DNA of 10,073 bases, taken from the NCBI GenBank assembly GCA_003489345.1, contig DNIT01000005.1:18038-28110 (forward strand), in the 5' to 3' direction. The notes under the pieces are model-generated. The model saw only the letters and a list, made by a program, of their open reading frames with translations, had not been told where the DNA came from and did no database searches. Of this stretch, positions 1 to 5,909 are shown in pieces. The position numbers and the translations under genes were made by a program. This DNA comes from Pelotomaculum sp. Its GTDB lineage: Bacteria; Bacillota; Desulfotomaculia; Desulfotomaculales; Pelotomaculaceae. Within the stretch, counting starts at the first letter, position 1. Every line of letters begins with the position of its first letter.

Positions 1-306
1 GATTTGTTAGCGCCCGGAGTTAATATTATATCCTTGCGTTCACCCGGCTCAAAAATTGATAAACAGACTAAAGAATCCAGGATTGCTGACTGGTATTTAG
101 CGCTTTCCGGAACGTCAATGGCGACACCGGTATGCTCCGGGGTGGTTGCCCAAATGCTGCAGTCCGACGGTTCACTAACCCCGGACCAGGTTAAAAAACG
201 ACTTATAGAAACTGCAAAAACACTTGCCTGTCTTGATCCCAATACGCAGGGGGCGGGGATCATAGACGCCACAAAAGCAACCGGTATAACGGCTGAAGTT
301 TGCTGA
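1..306 (+). CDS. Subtilisin-family (S8) serine protease, AprX-like, C-terminal part
   Basis: This is the last 101 codons of a peptidase S8 domain; the frame is open to base 1, so the gene starts upstream of the window. The motif GTSMATP carries the catalytic nucleophile Ser (codon 115-117) of the Asp-His-Ser triad; the Asp and His blocks lie outside. The preceding APGVNIISLRSP segment, and the ending in which an ordinary helix (LTPDQVKKRLIETA) leads to GAGIIDATKA, are typical of the subtilase C-terminus. The APGVNIISLRSP...ID signature is close to what I recall of Bacillus AprX, a subtilase without an obvious export signal, so an intracellular or AprX-type role is likely. It could still be an exported subtilase, because the N-terminus is not seen. 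No U-rich terminator follows the TGA stop at 304-306. Confidence 0.93.
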   Translation, partial: DLLAPGVNIISLRSPGSKIDKQTKESRIADWYLALSGTSMATPVCSGVVAQMLQSDGSLTPDQVKKRLIETAKTLACLDPNTQGAGIIDATKATGITAEVC

Positions 307-388
307 GTAAAATATCCGGTTGGCCGGTAGGTGTGAATTCATGCGCACAAATGCAACATTGCCTGCCGCAAGTCCGGCGCTGGTGCGC

Positions 389-452
389 CGTGTGCGATTG
401 AAATCGCACACGCATCGCTTGGTGACTTGGTGCTGCCGGCGACGCGGGCAGC
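389..452. other. Two GC-rich hairpins behind the protease gene
   Basis: An 11-bp inverted repeat (arms 389-399 and 402-412, core GTGTGCGATT) is followed by a shorter one (GCTGCC 432-437 pairing GGCAGC 447-452). Neither has a T-run, so they are not standard intrinsic terminators. They stand out as GC-rich in an otherwise AT-rich gap. The rest of 307-518 shows no convincing gene: a 63-codon ORF at 320-511 lacks a ribosome binding site and any family resemblance. Confidence 0.4.
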
Positions 453-518
453 TACTCTTAAAATGGTTAAAAAAACAATCAGTCTTCGTTGGATTGGAGC
501 AAGGAAATTAAAGAACTG

Positions 519-547
519 TTGACTTTTCCCGACGGGACGGGTAGAAT
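519..547 (+). promoter_or_regulatory. Sigma-A promoter of the ABC-F leader
   Basis: The -35 box is TTGACT (519-524) and the -10 box is TAGAAT (542-547), separated by exactly 17 bases. Each box differs from consensus at one position. Transcription should begin near 554-556, giving a leader of about 200 bases before the ABC-F start codon at 757. Confidence 0.85.
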
Positions 548-573
548 TTTCTTGAGGACAATTTTTATCTTAT

Positions 574-599
574 AAAGGAGAACTTTAATGCGCTTCTAA
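574..599 (+). CDS. Three-codon leader peptide (Met-Arg-Phe) with its own ribosome binding site
   Basis: The site AAAGGAG (574-580) is followed after 7 bases by ATG CGC TTC TAA (588-599). This is an ideally placed ribosome binding site for an ORF of only three codons, about 35 bases into the predicted transcript. Its stop codon sits directly against the first arm (600-607) of a hairpin whose release would favour antitermination downstream. That is the arrangement expected of a ribosome-sensing leader peptide: a ribosome held on this mini-ORF would cover the first arm. Very short upstream ORFs are known in front of several Gram-positive ABC-F resistance genes. Translation and stalling at this one are inferred from the layout. 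Confidence 0.75.
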
Positions 600-756
600 T
601 CCTGCTGTCACTTAGACAATCACATTGATTTGTGAATGCTTCTCCAGCGGGATTGGTACGCCCTTGGGGCGAATATATGCCTATTTTTTTGCTTTTATCT
701 AAGCATATTATTCATTATGCATAGACCATCCTCCCTGGAGAAAAGGGGGGTTTTTT
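600..756 (+). promoter_or_regulatory. Transcription/translation attenuator of the ABC-F gene
   Basis: Three pairings can be read. Hairpin A: TCCTGCTG (600-607) with CAGCGGGA (645-652), enclosing a small TCACA/TGTGA hairpin (620-624/631-635). Antiterminator B: 649-652 plus 654-657 with 725-732 (8 bp, one bulged T). Terminator C: 730-736 with 744-750, loop GGAGAAA, then T6 (751-756). A and B compete for 649-652; B and C compete for 730-732. The free-running leader would form A and C (off); masking of 600-607 by a ribosome on the mini-ORF would free B and prevent C (on). The 3' arm of C (AAGGGGGG, 743-750) is also the Shine-Dalgarno sequence of the ATG at 757, so C would block both elongation and initiation. 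Confidence 0.75.
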
Positions 757-2397
757 ATGCTCATATTAGAGGCAAAGAATATCAAAAAACAATATGGAGA
801 CCGTCTGGTTTTCAGTATCGATAGTTTAAAAATTTACCAAAATGATCGGATTGGTGTTGTCGGTATCAATGGGTGCGGGAAAACGACGCTCTTAAACGTT
901 TTGACCGGTAAGGAGCCTCCCGGTACAGGGACAGTACGGCGTTTCGGCGGGCACGCCTATATCACCCAATTGGATGCTCCGCCTGACCGGGCCTTGGACC
1001 GGATGATGGGTAAAAAGTTTCGCGTTCCTGATAGCGCATGGGAAACAATGAGTGGTGGAGAAAAGACCCGTTTCAAAATTGCCCGGGGATTCAGTGCCCC
1101 CTGTTCCATCCTGTTTGCAGACGAACCCACCTGCAACCTGGACCTGGACGGGATCCGGCTGCTGGAAGAGCAGCTAAAAAAGTTCGAGGGAGCATTGGTG
1201 ATAGTTTCCCACGACAGAGCCCTGATGGATGCGCTGTGCACCAAAATACTCGAAATGGAAAACGGGAAAGTAACCGAATACGCCGGCAACTACAGCGATT
1301 ACAAGCTGCAGAAGGAAGCTGACATCGAGAGGCGCCGGTTTGACTACGAACAATATGTCAGGGAGAAACACCGGCTGACCGAAGCCATCATAGAAATTAA
1401 GCAAAAATCTGTGGCGATGAAAAAAACACCATCCCGCATGGGCAACTCGGAAGCCCGGCTCCACAGGCGCAAGACAGGCCAAAAAATGGCCAAGGTGGAT
1501 AGAGCGGCAGCGGCCATAGAAAAGAGAATCGAGCAGTTGGAGAAAAAAGAAAAACCGGCGAAACCTGTTGCGGTTCATATGTACTTGCAGGAACAACGCC
1601 AGCTGTACTGCCGGTCAGTCATCACCGGGCAGGAAGTCAGCAAATCTTTTGGTGATAAGCTGCTGTTTGATAAAATCTGTTTTGAGGTGCCTGCCGGCAG
1701 AAAAGTCGCTCTGGTCGGGAACAACGGCAGCGGGAAAACCACCTTGCTCAAAATGATTGCGGCGGGAGAAAAAGGAATCACCTTGGCGCAAAATGCGCGT
1801 ATAGGCTATTTCCGCCAGGATCTTGGCATTCTGGATGAAGAGAAAACGATTCTTGAGAATGTAATCAAAGATAGTGTTTTCACGCAGCGCGATGTTCGGT
1901 TGATGCTGGCGCAATTACTGTTTAAGGATGAATATGTCCACAAAAAAGTCAAGGTGTTGAGCGGAGGGGAAAGAGTAAAGGCAGCGCTGACCAAAATCTT
2001 TGTCAGCGGGTATAACATTATTGTGCTGGATGAGCCAACCAATTACCTGGACATCTATTCTCTGGAAGCATTGGAAAAGGTCATGAAAGAATACGGGGGC
2101 ACCATCTTGTTCGTATCGCATGACCGGAAGTTTATCGACGAAATTGCCGACCAGGTCATCGTCCTGCAAAAGGGAAAGGCCCTCCAGTATGCGGGGAATT
2201 ACAGCGATTACCTGGGATATATGGAGTCAAAAAACCAGCAACAACCTGAACAAGAACGGATCCTGCAACTGGAAAACCGTCTAAATGAAGTGGTCGGGCG
2301 CTTGTGCGTTTCAAAACAGGAAGATGTCGAAATACTGAACACCGAGTATGAAAAAATACTTGAAGAGTTAAAACGATTGAGAAAAAGCAAGTTATAG
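757..2397 (+). CDS. ABC-F ribosome-protection ATPase, antibiotic-resistance (Vga/Lsa/VmlR) type
   Basis: This is a 546-residue soluble protein with two ATPase domains and no membrane segments, as in ABC-F factors. NBD1: Walker A GINGCGKTT (36-44), signature MSGGEK (98-103), Walker B ILFADEPTCNLD (118-129), SHDR (151-154). NBD2: GNNGSGKTT (321-329), LSGGER (401-406), IIVLDEPTNYLD (421-432), SHDR (454-457). Both catalytic Glu residues (123, 426) are present. The inter-domain linker, about 183-285, is long, charged and helical, and includes KKTPSRMGNSEARLH, a segment I associate with the Vga/Lsa/VmlR group. NBD1 lacks the long arm insertion of the housekeeping EttA type. Such proteins bind the ribosomal E site and displace lincosamide, pleuromutilin or streptogramin A drugs. 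A C-terminal coiled coil lies at about 494-546. The ATG lies 6 bases after AAGGGGGG. The attenuator leader strongly supports a drug-inducible role; the actual drug spectrum is unknown. Confidence 0.93.
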   Translation: MLILEAKNIKKQYGDRLVFSIDSLKIYQNDRIGVVGINGCGKTTLLNVLTGKEPPGTGTVRRFGGHAYITQLDAPPDRALDRMMGKKFRVPDSAWETMSGGEKTRFKIARGFSAPCSILFADEPTCNLDLDGIRLLEEQLKKFEGALVIVSHDRALMDALCTKILEMENGKVTEYAGNYSDYKLQKEADIERRRFDYEQYVREKHRLTEAIIEIKQKSVAMKKTPSRMGNSEARLHRRKTGQKMAKVDRAAAAIEKRIEQLEKKEKPAKPVAVHMYLQEQRQLYCRSVITGQEVSKSFGDKLLFDKICFEVPAGRKVALVGNNGSGKTTLLKMIAAGEKGITLAQNARIGYFRQDLGILDEEKTILENVIKDSVFTQRDVRLMLAQLLFKDEYVHKKVKVLSGGERVKAALTKIFVSGYNIIVLDEPTNYLDIYSLEALEKVMKEYGGTILFVSHDRKFIDEIADQVIVLQKGKALQYAGNYSDYLGYMESKNQQQPEQERILQLENRLNEVVGRLCVSKQEDVEILNTEYEKILEELKRLRKSKL

Positions 2398-2472
2398 AAG
2401 CTTATAACCCTACTTGAAATTCTCTAAAAAAGATAACGGTAACAGATAAAAAATTTGTCAGGTATCATGCAT

Positions 2473-2520
2473 CAAGTAAAGGCGGCGATTATTGATTAAA
2501 ATAATCGCCGCTTTTACTTG
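2473..2520. terminator. Strong 21-bp hairpin terminator after the ABC-F gene
   Basis: Arms 2473-2493 and 2500-2520 pair over 21 bp with a single G-U (2481/2512) and a six-base loop. The GC core GGCGGCGATT is flanked by A- and T-rich outer ends, so it could work in both directions. It lies about 75 bases beyond the ABC-F stop. The stretch to the next gene (2521-2627) is AT-rich; I see no convincing promoter, only a loose TATAAA at 2572-2577 without a good -35 box. Confidence 0.8.
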
Positions 2521-2643
2521 CTATAACATGGAACAGGCAATTAATAAGTCAGATTTTATATGAATTTGTCTTATAAAATATTACATAAATTACAGGAGTT
2601 GCAAATTTTTCGCCGAAATTAACCACAAAAAGGAGGTATGGGT

Positions 2644-4011
2644 ATGTTAAGAAAAACTGTCATGAGCCTGGTACTTGTTTTCATCCTGACTCTAGCCCTT
2701 GGCCTGGTTACAGCGCAGGCTAAAACCACGGACAGCAAAACCCCTGCAGTTGATGTCATGACCCAGGCAATCGGCTTGGCTGCGAAGGAAGCAGACAACA
2801 GCGGCACTCTGGCTACCGTCACCAGGAGACAGATCAACGACAACATCTACGAGTACACCATGGTTATTAAAGTTGGAAAAGGACAATATGATAAGATCGG
2901 CATTCACAGAATCGTAAAGGAAAAATCCCCTTGGGTCCCCATTGCGGCGGAAAAAGCAGTCATGATGATACATGGTGATTCCTGTAATTTTGACACTGCC
3001 TTCGGAACAATACCGGGTCAGCCGGCTTCGGACTCGCTGAGCGCTTTTTTGGCGCAAAAGGGCGTTGACGTCTGGGGAATAGACCTGCGATGGACATTTG
3101 TACCCGATACTGCAACCGACTTCGCTTTTATGAAAAATTGGGACACCAAACTGCACGTTAAGGACATCAAGCTAGCCGTGAAGTTTGCCAGAGTAGTCAG
3201 AACACTGACCGGAAGCGGTCATGGAAAAATTTTCATGCTCGGCCATAGCCGGGGCGCCCAACTCCTATATGCCTATGCCAATAATGAATCACAACTACCG
3301 GAACCTGCCCGTGACCTCAAGGGGATTATCCCCATGGACATGGTCTATAAGTTTTCTCCGGCAGACAGTCTACTGGCCCAGGCAGCCCTGGAACGTTACC
3401 AGGCCTATAAATCCGTGTACGACTCCGGAACCTACGTCAACAATGACGGGCAAACCCTTAAGGGGCTGGCATGGCTGGCCACTTCCGATCCGGATGGAAT
3501 GTCCCCGGCAATTCCAGGTCTTACCAACTATCAGGCGTCCCTGTTTGCACTGACTGCAACCTATGCCACTTACCCCCCCCTGCAGCCAATCACTCCACTC
3601 TACCACTATATGGCCGGTACATTTGACGAGAACGGCTTGCCGGATGGACTCCAGTATGTAGAGCAAATGGACAAGATCTTAGGGATCGCCCTTGCCAGCC
3701 CTGATTTCCAAAGTATGGGGGAGATTATCGACGGAGAGGCCATCATGAGCGACGCTGTTGAAGTGCCCTATGACGATCACCTGGCCGACATTAAGATCCC
3801 CGTGCTCTACGTGGGCGCTGCCGGAGGTATGGGAGAATACGGAGTCTATACCACCAGCCTGCTGGGAAGCAGTGATGTAACGGTACAAGTAGTCACCTTG
3901 CTACCGGAGACTGACAAAGCGTTGGACTACGGGCACGCCGACTTGATTTGGGCGGACAATGCTAAAGAGCTGGTTTGGGAGCCGATCTACAACTGGCTCA
4001 AACCCAGATAA
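2644..4011 (+). CDS. Exported alpha/beta hydrolase (lipase/esterase-like)
   Basis: This is a 455-residue protein. The start is the ATG at 2644, seven bases after AAAAGGAGG (2628-2636); the ATG at 2638 would be only one base from that site. Residues 1-26 form a signal peptide (MLRK, a hydrophobic run, then TAQA before KTT), so it is exported. The alpha/beta hydrolase fold is shown by the oxyanion segment MMIHGDSCNFD (107-117), the strand-turn VDVWGIDLRW (141-150) with the conserved Asp-x-Arg, the nucleophile elbow GHSRG (200-204, Ser202) and a late GHAD motif placing the likely catalytic His at 431. The catalytic acid is not obvious. A lid-like insertion occupies about 240-370. The substrate cannot be told; an ester or lipid is plausible. 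It stands alone between two terminators. A run of eight C (3573-3580) lies in frame. Confidence 0.85.
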   Translation: MLRKTVMSLVLVFILTLALGLVTAQAKTTDSKTPAVDVMTQAIGLAAKEADNSGTLATVTRRQINDNIYEYTMVIKVGKGQYDKIGIHRIVKEKSPWVPIAAEKAVMMIHGDSCNFDTAFGTIPGQPASDSLSAFLAQKGVDVWGIDLRWTFVPDTATDFAFMKNWDTKLHVKDIKLAVKFARVVRTLTGSGHGKIFMLGHSRGAQLLYAYANNESQLPEPARDLKGIIPMDMVYKFSPADSLLAQAALERYQAYKSVYDSGTYVNNDGQTLKGLAWLATSDPDGMSPAIPGLTNYQASLFALTATYATYPPLQPITPLYHYMAGTFDENGLPDGLQYVEQMDKILGIALASPDFQSMGEIIDGEAIMSDAVEVPYDDHLADIKIPVLYVGAAGGMGEYGVYTTSLLGSSDVTVQVVTLLPETDKALDYGHADLIWADNAKELVWEPIYNWLKPR

Positions 4012-4043
4012 ACCTTGAGGGAGCTGCAACGCAAAATAATATC

Positions 4044-4075
4044 AATCAGCGCCGGTAGATTGCGGCGCTGATTTT
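4044..4075 (+). terminator. Intrinsic terminator of the hydrolase gene
   Basis: Arms 4044-4054 and 4063-4073 (core AATCAGCGCC / GGCGCTGATT) give 11 bp with an eight-base loop, and the transcript ends in a short T-run (4072-4075). It begins 33 bases after the stop codon. Confidence 0.75.
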
Positions 4076-4103
4076 CATGATCGAGTTTGCAGAAGGATAT
4101 GGC

Positions 4104-4132
4104 TTTACTTAAATTCAAATAATCTATATAAT
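4104..4132 (+). promoter_or_regulatory. Sigma-A promoter of the rnk-like gene
   Basis: A perfect -10 box TATAAT (4127-4132) lies 17 bases after a partial -35 box TTTACT (4104-4109). The start of transcription should be near 4139, about 130 bases before the rnk-like start codon. Confidence 0.8.
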
Positions 4133-4152
4133 ATTTGGTAATAGGTTAAGCG

Positions 4153-4234
4153 TTTTGATTTGGTATCAAAAAATTAATATTAGGACGGCGGTTATTCAAT
4201 AACGTAATCGCCGTATGTTTTTGCTGTTTTTTTT
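4153..4234 (+). terminator. Leader hairpins with a terminator upstream of the rnk-like gene
   Basis: Two hairpins follow the promoter. The first is TTTTGAT (4153-4159) with ATCAAAA (4165-4171). The second pairs 4185-4195 with 4204-4214 (core ACGGCGG / ATCGCCGT, two G-U pairs) and is followed by a T-rich tract at 4217-4234. The second has the form of an intrinsic terminator lying inside the 5' leader, so part of the transcription should stop before the gene. No competing antiterminator is evident to me. It cannot belong to the hydrolase gene alone, because that gene has its own terminator at 4044-4075, upstream of this promoter. Confidence 0.65.
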
Positions 4235-4268
4235 ATTCAGGAGAAATCCATGGAAAGGTGGTTTTGTA

Positions 4269-4682
4269 ATGCCCAGGCAAATATTTATAACAGCAATAGA
4301 TCAAGAAAGATTACAGAAACTCATAAATGAAGCAAAAGAGTTTCATCCAGGCAGCAAAGAACACCTCAAAGACCTTGAGCGGGAACTAAAACAGGCACAA
4401 GTTGTAGCATCCGAAAAAATTCCTCATAATGTGATTACCATGAATTCAAAGGTATCGTTAAAAGACTTAGACTCCGCTGAAAAAATGATTTATACGCTGG
4501 TTTACCCCTCTGAGGCCAACCTGCTGGAAAACAAGATTTCCGTACTGGCGCCTGTAGGGACGGCAATTCTTGGCTTCCGTGAGGGAGATGTCATTGAATG
4601 GGAAGTTCCTGATGGCCGGATTAAGCTGGAAGTAGAAAAGATCATTTACCAGCCGGAGGCAGCCGGTGATTTCAATCTATAG
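4269..4682 (+). CDS. Rnk-type GreA/GreB C-terminal-domain protein (RNA polymerase-binding)
   Basis: This is a 137-residue protein, the usual size of the Rnk group. The start is the ATG at 4269, seven bases after AAAGGTGG (4254-4261); an in-frame ATG at 4215 lies in the leader hairpin and has no ribosome binding site. The N-terminal half (10-48) is a short helical hairpin; residues 55-130 are the GreA/GreB C-terminal FKBP-like domain: VITMNSKV (55-62), TLVYP (76-80), ISVLAPVGTAILG (90-102), GDVIEW (106-111) and YQPEAAGDF (127-135), all typical of Rnk. Such proteins bind RNA polymerase near the secondary channel. The coiled coil is too short to carry the GreA transcript-cleavage tip, so cleavage activity is not expected. 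Rnk was first named as a regulator of nucleoside diphosphate kinase in E. coli; the role in Firmicutes is unclear. Confidence 0.9.
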   Translation: MPRQIFITAIDQERLQKLINEAKEFHPGSKEHLKDLERELKQAQVVASEKIPHNVITMNSKVSLKDLDSAEKMIYTLVYPSEANLLENKISVLAPVGTAILGFREGDVIEWEVPDGRIKLEVEKIIYQPEAAGDFNL

Positions 4683-4686
4683 AAAA

Positions 4687-4714
4687 AGCCCCATTTATGG
4701 GGCTCTTTCTTTTC
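4687..4714 (+). terminator. Intrinsic terminator of the rnk-like gene
   Basis: AGCCCCA (4687-4693) pairs with TGGGGCT (4698-4704) around a four-base loop and is followed by CTCTTTCTTTTC. It starts five bases after the stop codon. On the other strand an A-run becomes a T-run, so it may also stop minus-strand transcripts. Its sequence resembles the spoVT terminator at 5260-5290. Confidence 0.85.
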
Positions 4715-4741
4715 TTATGATTCCATTTGCTTGGCCAGGAA
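4715..4741 (-). pseudogene. Remnant copy of the spoVT 3' end
   Basis: Read on the minus strand this spells FLAKQMES-stop, the exact last eight residues of the SpoVT protein encoded at 5298-5834. Bases 4715-4738 are identical to 5298-5321 (24 of 24). The likeness continues into the adjoining terminator (4683-4714 against 5266-5297). Upstream in the same frame come only two codons and then the TAG of the ABC fragment, so nothing more of spoVT remains here. Confidence 0.75.
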
Positions 4742-4747
4742 ATGAGG

Positions 4748-5155
4748 CTACAAATAAGGAATCACCGATTTCACCACGTGACAGGCGGGACTCTCCGTCG
4801 TTACAACGGAGACGTCGATACCGTAAATCTCCTCCAACAATTGCCTGGTGACGACTTCCTCCACGCTACCGATGATGAAATCCTGCCGCCCTTTAATCAC
4901 CGCCACCGAGGAAGCACATAAAAATGCGTGATTGGGATAGTAATTGGTCAAAATCACGCCAATACCCCCTTTAGCCAGACGGTCGATCTGACGCAGCACC
5001 CGGATCTGGTTGCCAAAATCCAAATTGGATGTAGGCTCATCCATGATCAAAAGCTCCGCTTGTTGGGCTATGGCACGGGCGATAAGGGTCAGCTGCCGCT
5101 CACCGCCGCTGATTTCGGTATAAATATCCTCCGTCAGATTGCAATGATAAAAATT
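4748..5155 (-). pseudogene. Truncated ABC-transporter ATPase (iron/cobalamin-uptake FecE-like), C-terminal half
   Basis: The minus-strand frame is open from 5155 (stop at 5156-5158) to TAG at 4748-4750. It contains the ABC signature ISGGERQL, then LIARAIAQQAELLIMDEPTSNLD (Walker B and D-loop), and a tail (YPNHAFLCASSVAVIKGR ... LLEEIYGIDVSVV) like the ATPases of iron-siderophore and cobalamin importers. The whole N-terminal half, with Walker A and Q-loop, is missing; similarity stops near 5140. The H-loop, where relatives have His in a T-H-[FY]-PN motif, reads TNYYPN here, so the switch His appears lost. There is no ribosome binding site or usable start; a TTG at 5050 would only yield a fragment. 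No transporter permease or binding protein is nearby. I regard it as a dead gene. Confidence 0.85.
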
Positions 5156-5259
5156 TCATATAAAAAGTTTCTTGATAGTGATTGAGAAAAAATAAATGGA
5201 GAAAAGAAATGTTCCCCCAAAGAATAAAAACAAGGGAGAACAAGTGGAGAATAGATGCT

Positions 5260-5290
5260 TAAAAAAAGAAAAGCCCCTTTTACGGGGGCC
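5260..5290 (-). terminator. Intrinsic terminator of spoVT
   Basis: Read on the minus strand, GCCCC (5289-5285) pairs with GGGGC (5277-5273) over a seven-base loop and is followed by TTTTCTTTTTTT. It starts eight bases after the spoVT stop. Beyond it, 5159-5259 is AT-rich, without a gene. Confidence 0.8.
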
Positions 5291-5297
5291 TCCCTTT

Positions 5298-5834
5298 TTA
5301 TGATTCCATTTGCTTGGCCAGAAACCCGGCTGCCGTTTCAGCCAGCTTGGTTTCCAGGTTCCCCAGCGCTACCCCCGGTTCTTTGGCAGCGATGATTACC
5401 GCACCCACCGGATCACCTTCGGTAATAATAGGCGCTACCACAGCGGAACTGTAACTAATGTCCTCATCAGCTGTTAGAAAACAGGGTTCATTAAATACTA
5501 CCATTTTTCTTTCAGTCATTACTTTTTCAACATCCGGGCTGACCTGTTTATTCATCAACTGCTTTTTAGGCGCCCCTGCGACAGCTATGATGGTATCCTT
5601 ATCAGCAATACATGATATCTGGCCTAGTGATTCATTTAGTGAATCGGCATATTCTGTGGCAAATTCGCCCAATTCACCTATAGGCGAGTACTTCTTTAAA
5701 ATAACCTCCCCTTCTCTATCGGTAAATATTTCGAGGGGATCCCCTTCCCTGATCCTCATTGTCCGCCTGATTTCCTTCGGTATCACTACCCGGCCTAAAT
5801 CGTCAATGCGGCGAACGATTCCTGTTGCCTTCAT
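5298..5834 (-). CDS. spoVT: Stage V sporulation protein T, AbrB-type transcription factor
   Basis: This is a 178-residue protein, the length of B. subtilis SpoVT. Residues 1-50 form the AbrB/SpoVT swapped-hairpin DNA-binding domain, with the near-invariant MKATGIVRRIDDLGRVVIPKEIRRT...REGDPLEIF...EVILKKYSP. Residues about 56-178 form the GAF-like sensor domain with PIITEGDPVGAVII (135-148) and the ending ETAAGFLAKQMES. The start is ATG at 5834-5832, eight bases after a GAAAGGGGGTGA ribosome binding site; a GTG twelve bases upstream lies within that site. SpoVT modulates forespore (sigma-G) genes during sporulation, so it marks the host as a spore-former. A TATAAT lies at 5865-5860 on the minus strand, without a clear -35 partner. 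It converges with the rnk-like gene. Confidence 0.95.
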   Translation of the reverse strand: MKATGIVRRIDDLGRVVIPKEIRRTMRIREGDPLEIFTDREGEVILKKYSPIGELGEFATEYADSLNESLGQISCIADKDTIIAVAGAPKKQLMNKQVSPDVEKVMTERKMVVFNEPCFLTADEDISYSSAVVAPIITEGDPVGAVIIAAKEPGVALGNLETKLAETAAGFLAKQMES

Positions 5835-5859
5835 CTTCTCTGTCACCCCCTTTCACTGT

Positions 5860-5865
5860 ATTATA
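5860..5865 (-). promoter_or_regulatory. Possible -10 box for spoVT
   Basis: TATAAT reads on the minus strand about 26 bases before the spoVT start codon. The -35 position (GATTAA at 5888-5883) does not resemble TTGACA, and I could not make a convincing sigma-G match, so the sigma factor is open. Confidence 0.35.
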
Positions 5866-5909
5866 CGCAGACACTCCATAAATTAATCAGGATAGGAAAA
5901 CAATCTTAT

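Larger units (their letters stand above)
4715..5321. repeat. Direct repeats of 24 bp flanking the ABC fragment
   Basis: Copy 1 is 4715-4738 and copy 2 is 5298-5321; they are identical and in the same orientation, and each is next to a similar GC hairpin with A/T-rich sides. The interval between them holds the truncated ABC ATPase and about 110 bases of AT-rich DNA. The simplest reading is that a shared end of the spoVT gene was duplicated when foreign or rearranged DNA entered between the rnk-like gene and spoVT. Confidence 0.7.

Noticed and set aside
320..511. Plus-strand ORF of 63 codons after the protease gene
   Set aside because: No ribosome binding site, arginine-rich text running through two hairpins, and no family likeness; it overlaps nothing that requires it.
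636..824. Plus-strand ORF of 62 codons overlapping the ABC-F start
   Set aside because: It lacks a ribosome binding site and runs through the attenuator; the three-codon ORF at 588-599 is much better placed.
1174..1596. Minus-strand ORF of 140 codons inside the ABC-F gene
   Set aside because: A shadow frame of the linker-coding region; the plus-strand protein is unambiguous.
2473..2520. CRISPR or mobile-element end suggested by the long inverted repeat
   Set aside because: A single copy, with terminator position and composition; no spacers, transposase or target duplication nearby.
3573..3580. Run of eight C as a possible frameshift in the hydrolase gene
   Set aside because: The frame stays open and conserved motifs occur on both sides, so no frameshift is needed; it could only be a slippage-prone site.
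4215..4268. N-terminal extension of the Rnk-like protein from ATG 4215
   Set aside because: That ATG lies in the leader hairpin without a ribosome binding site; 4269 has AAAGGTGG seven bases upstream and begins the conserved family text.
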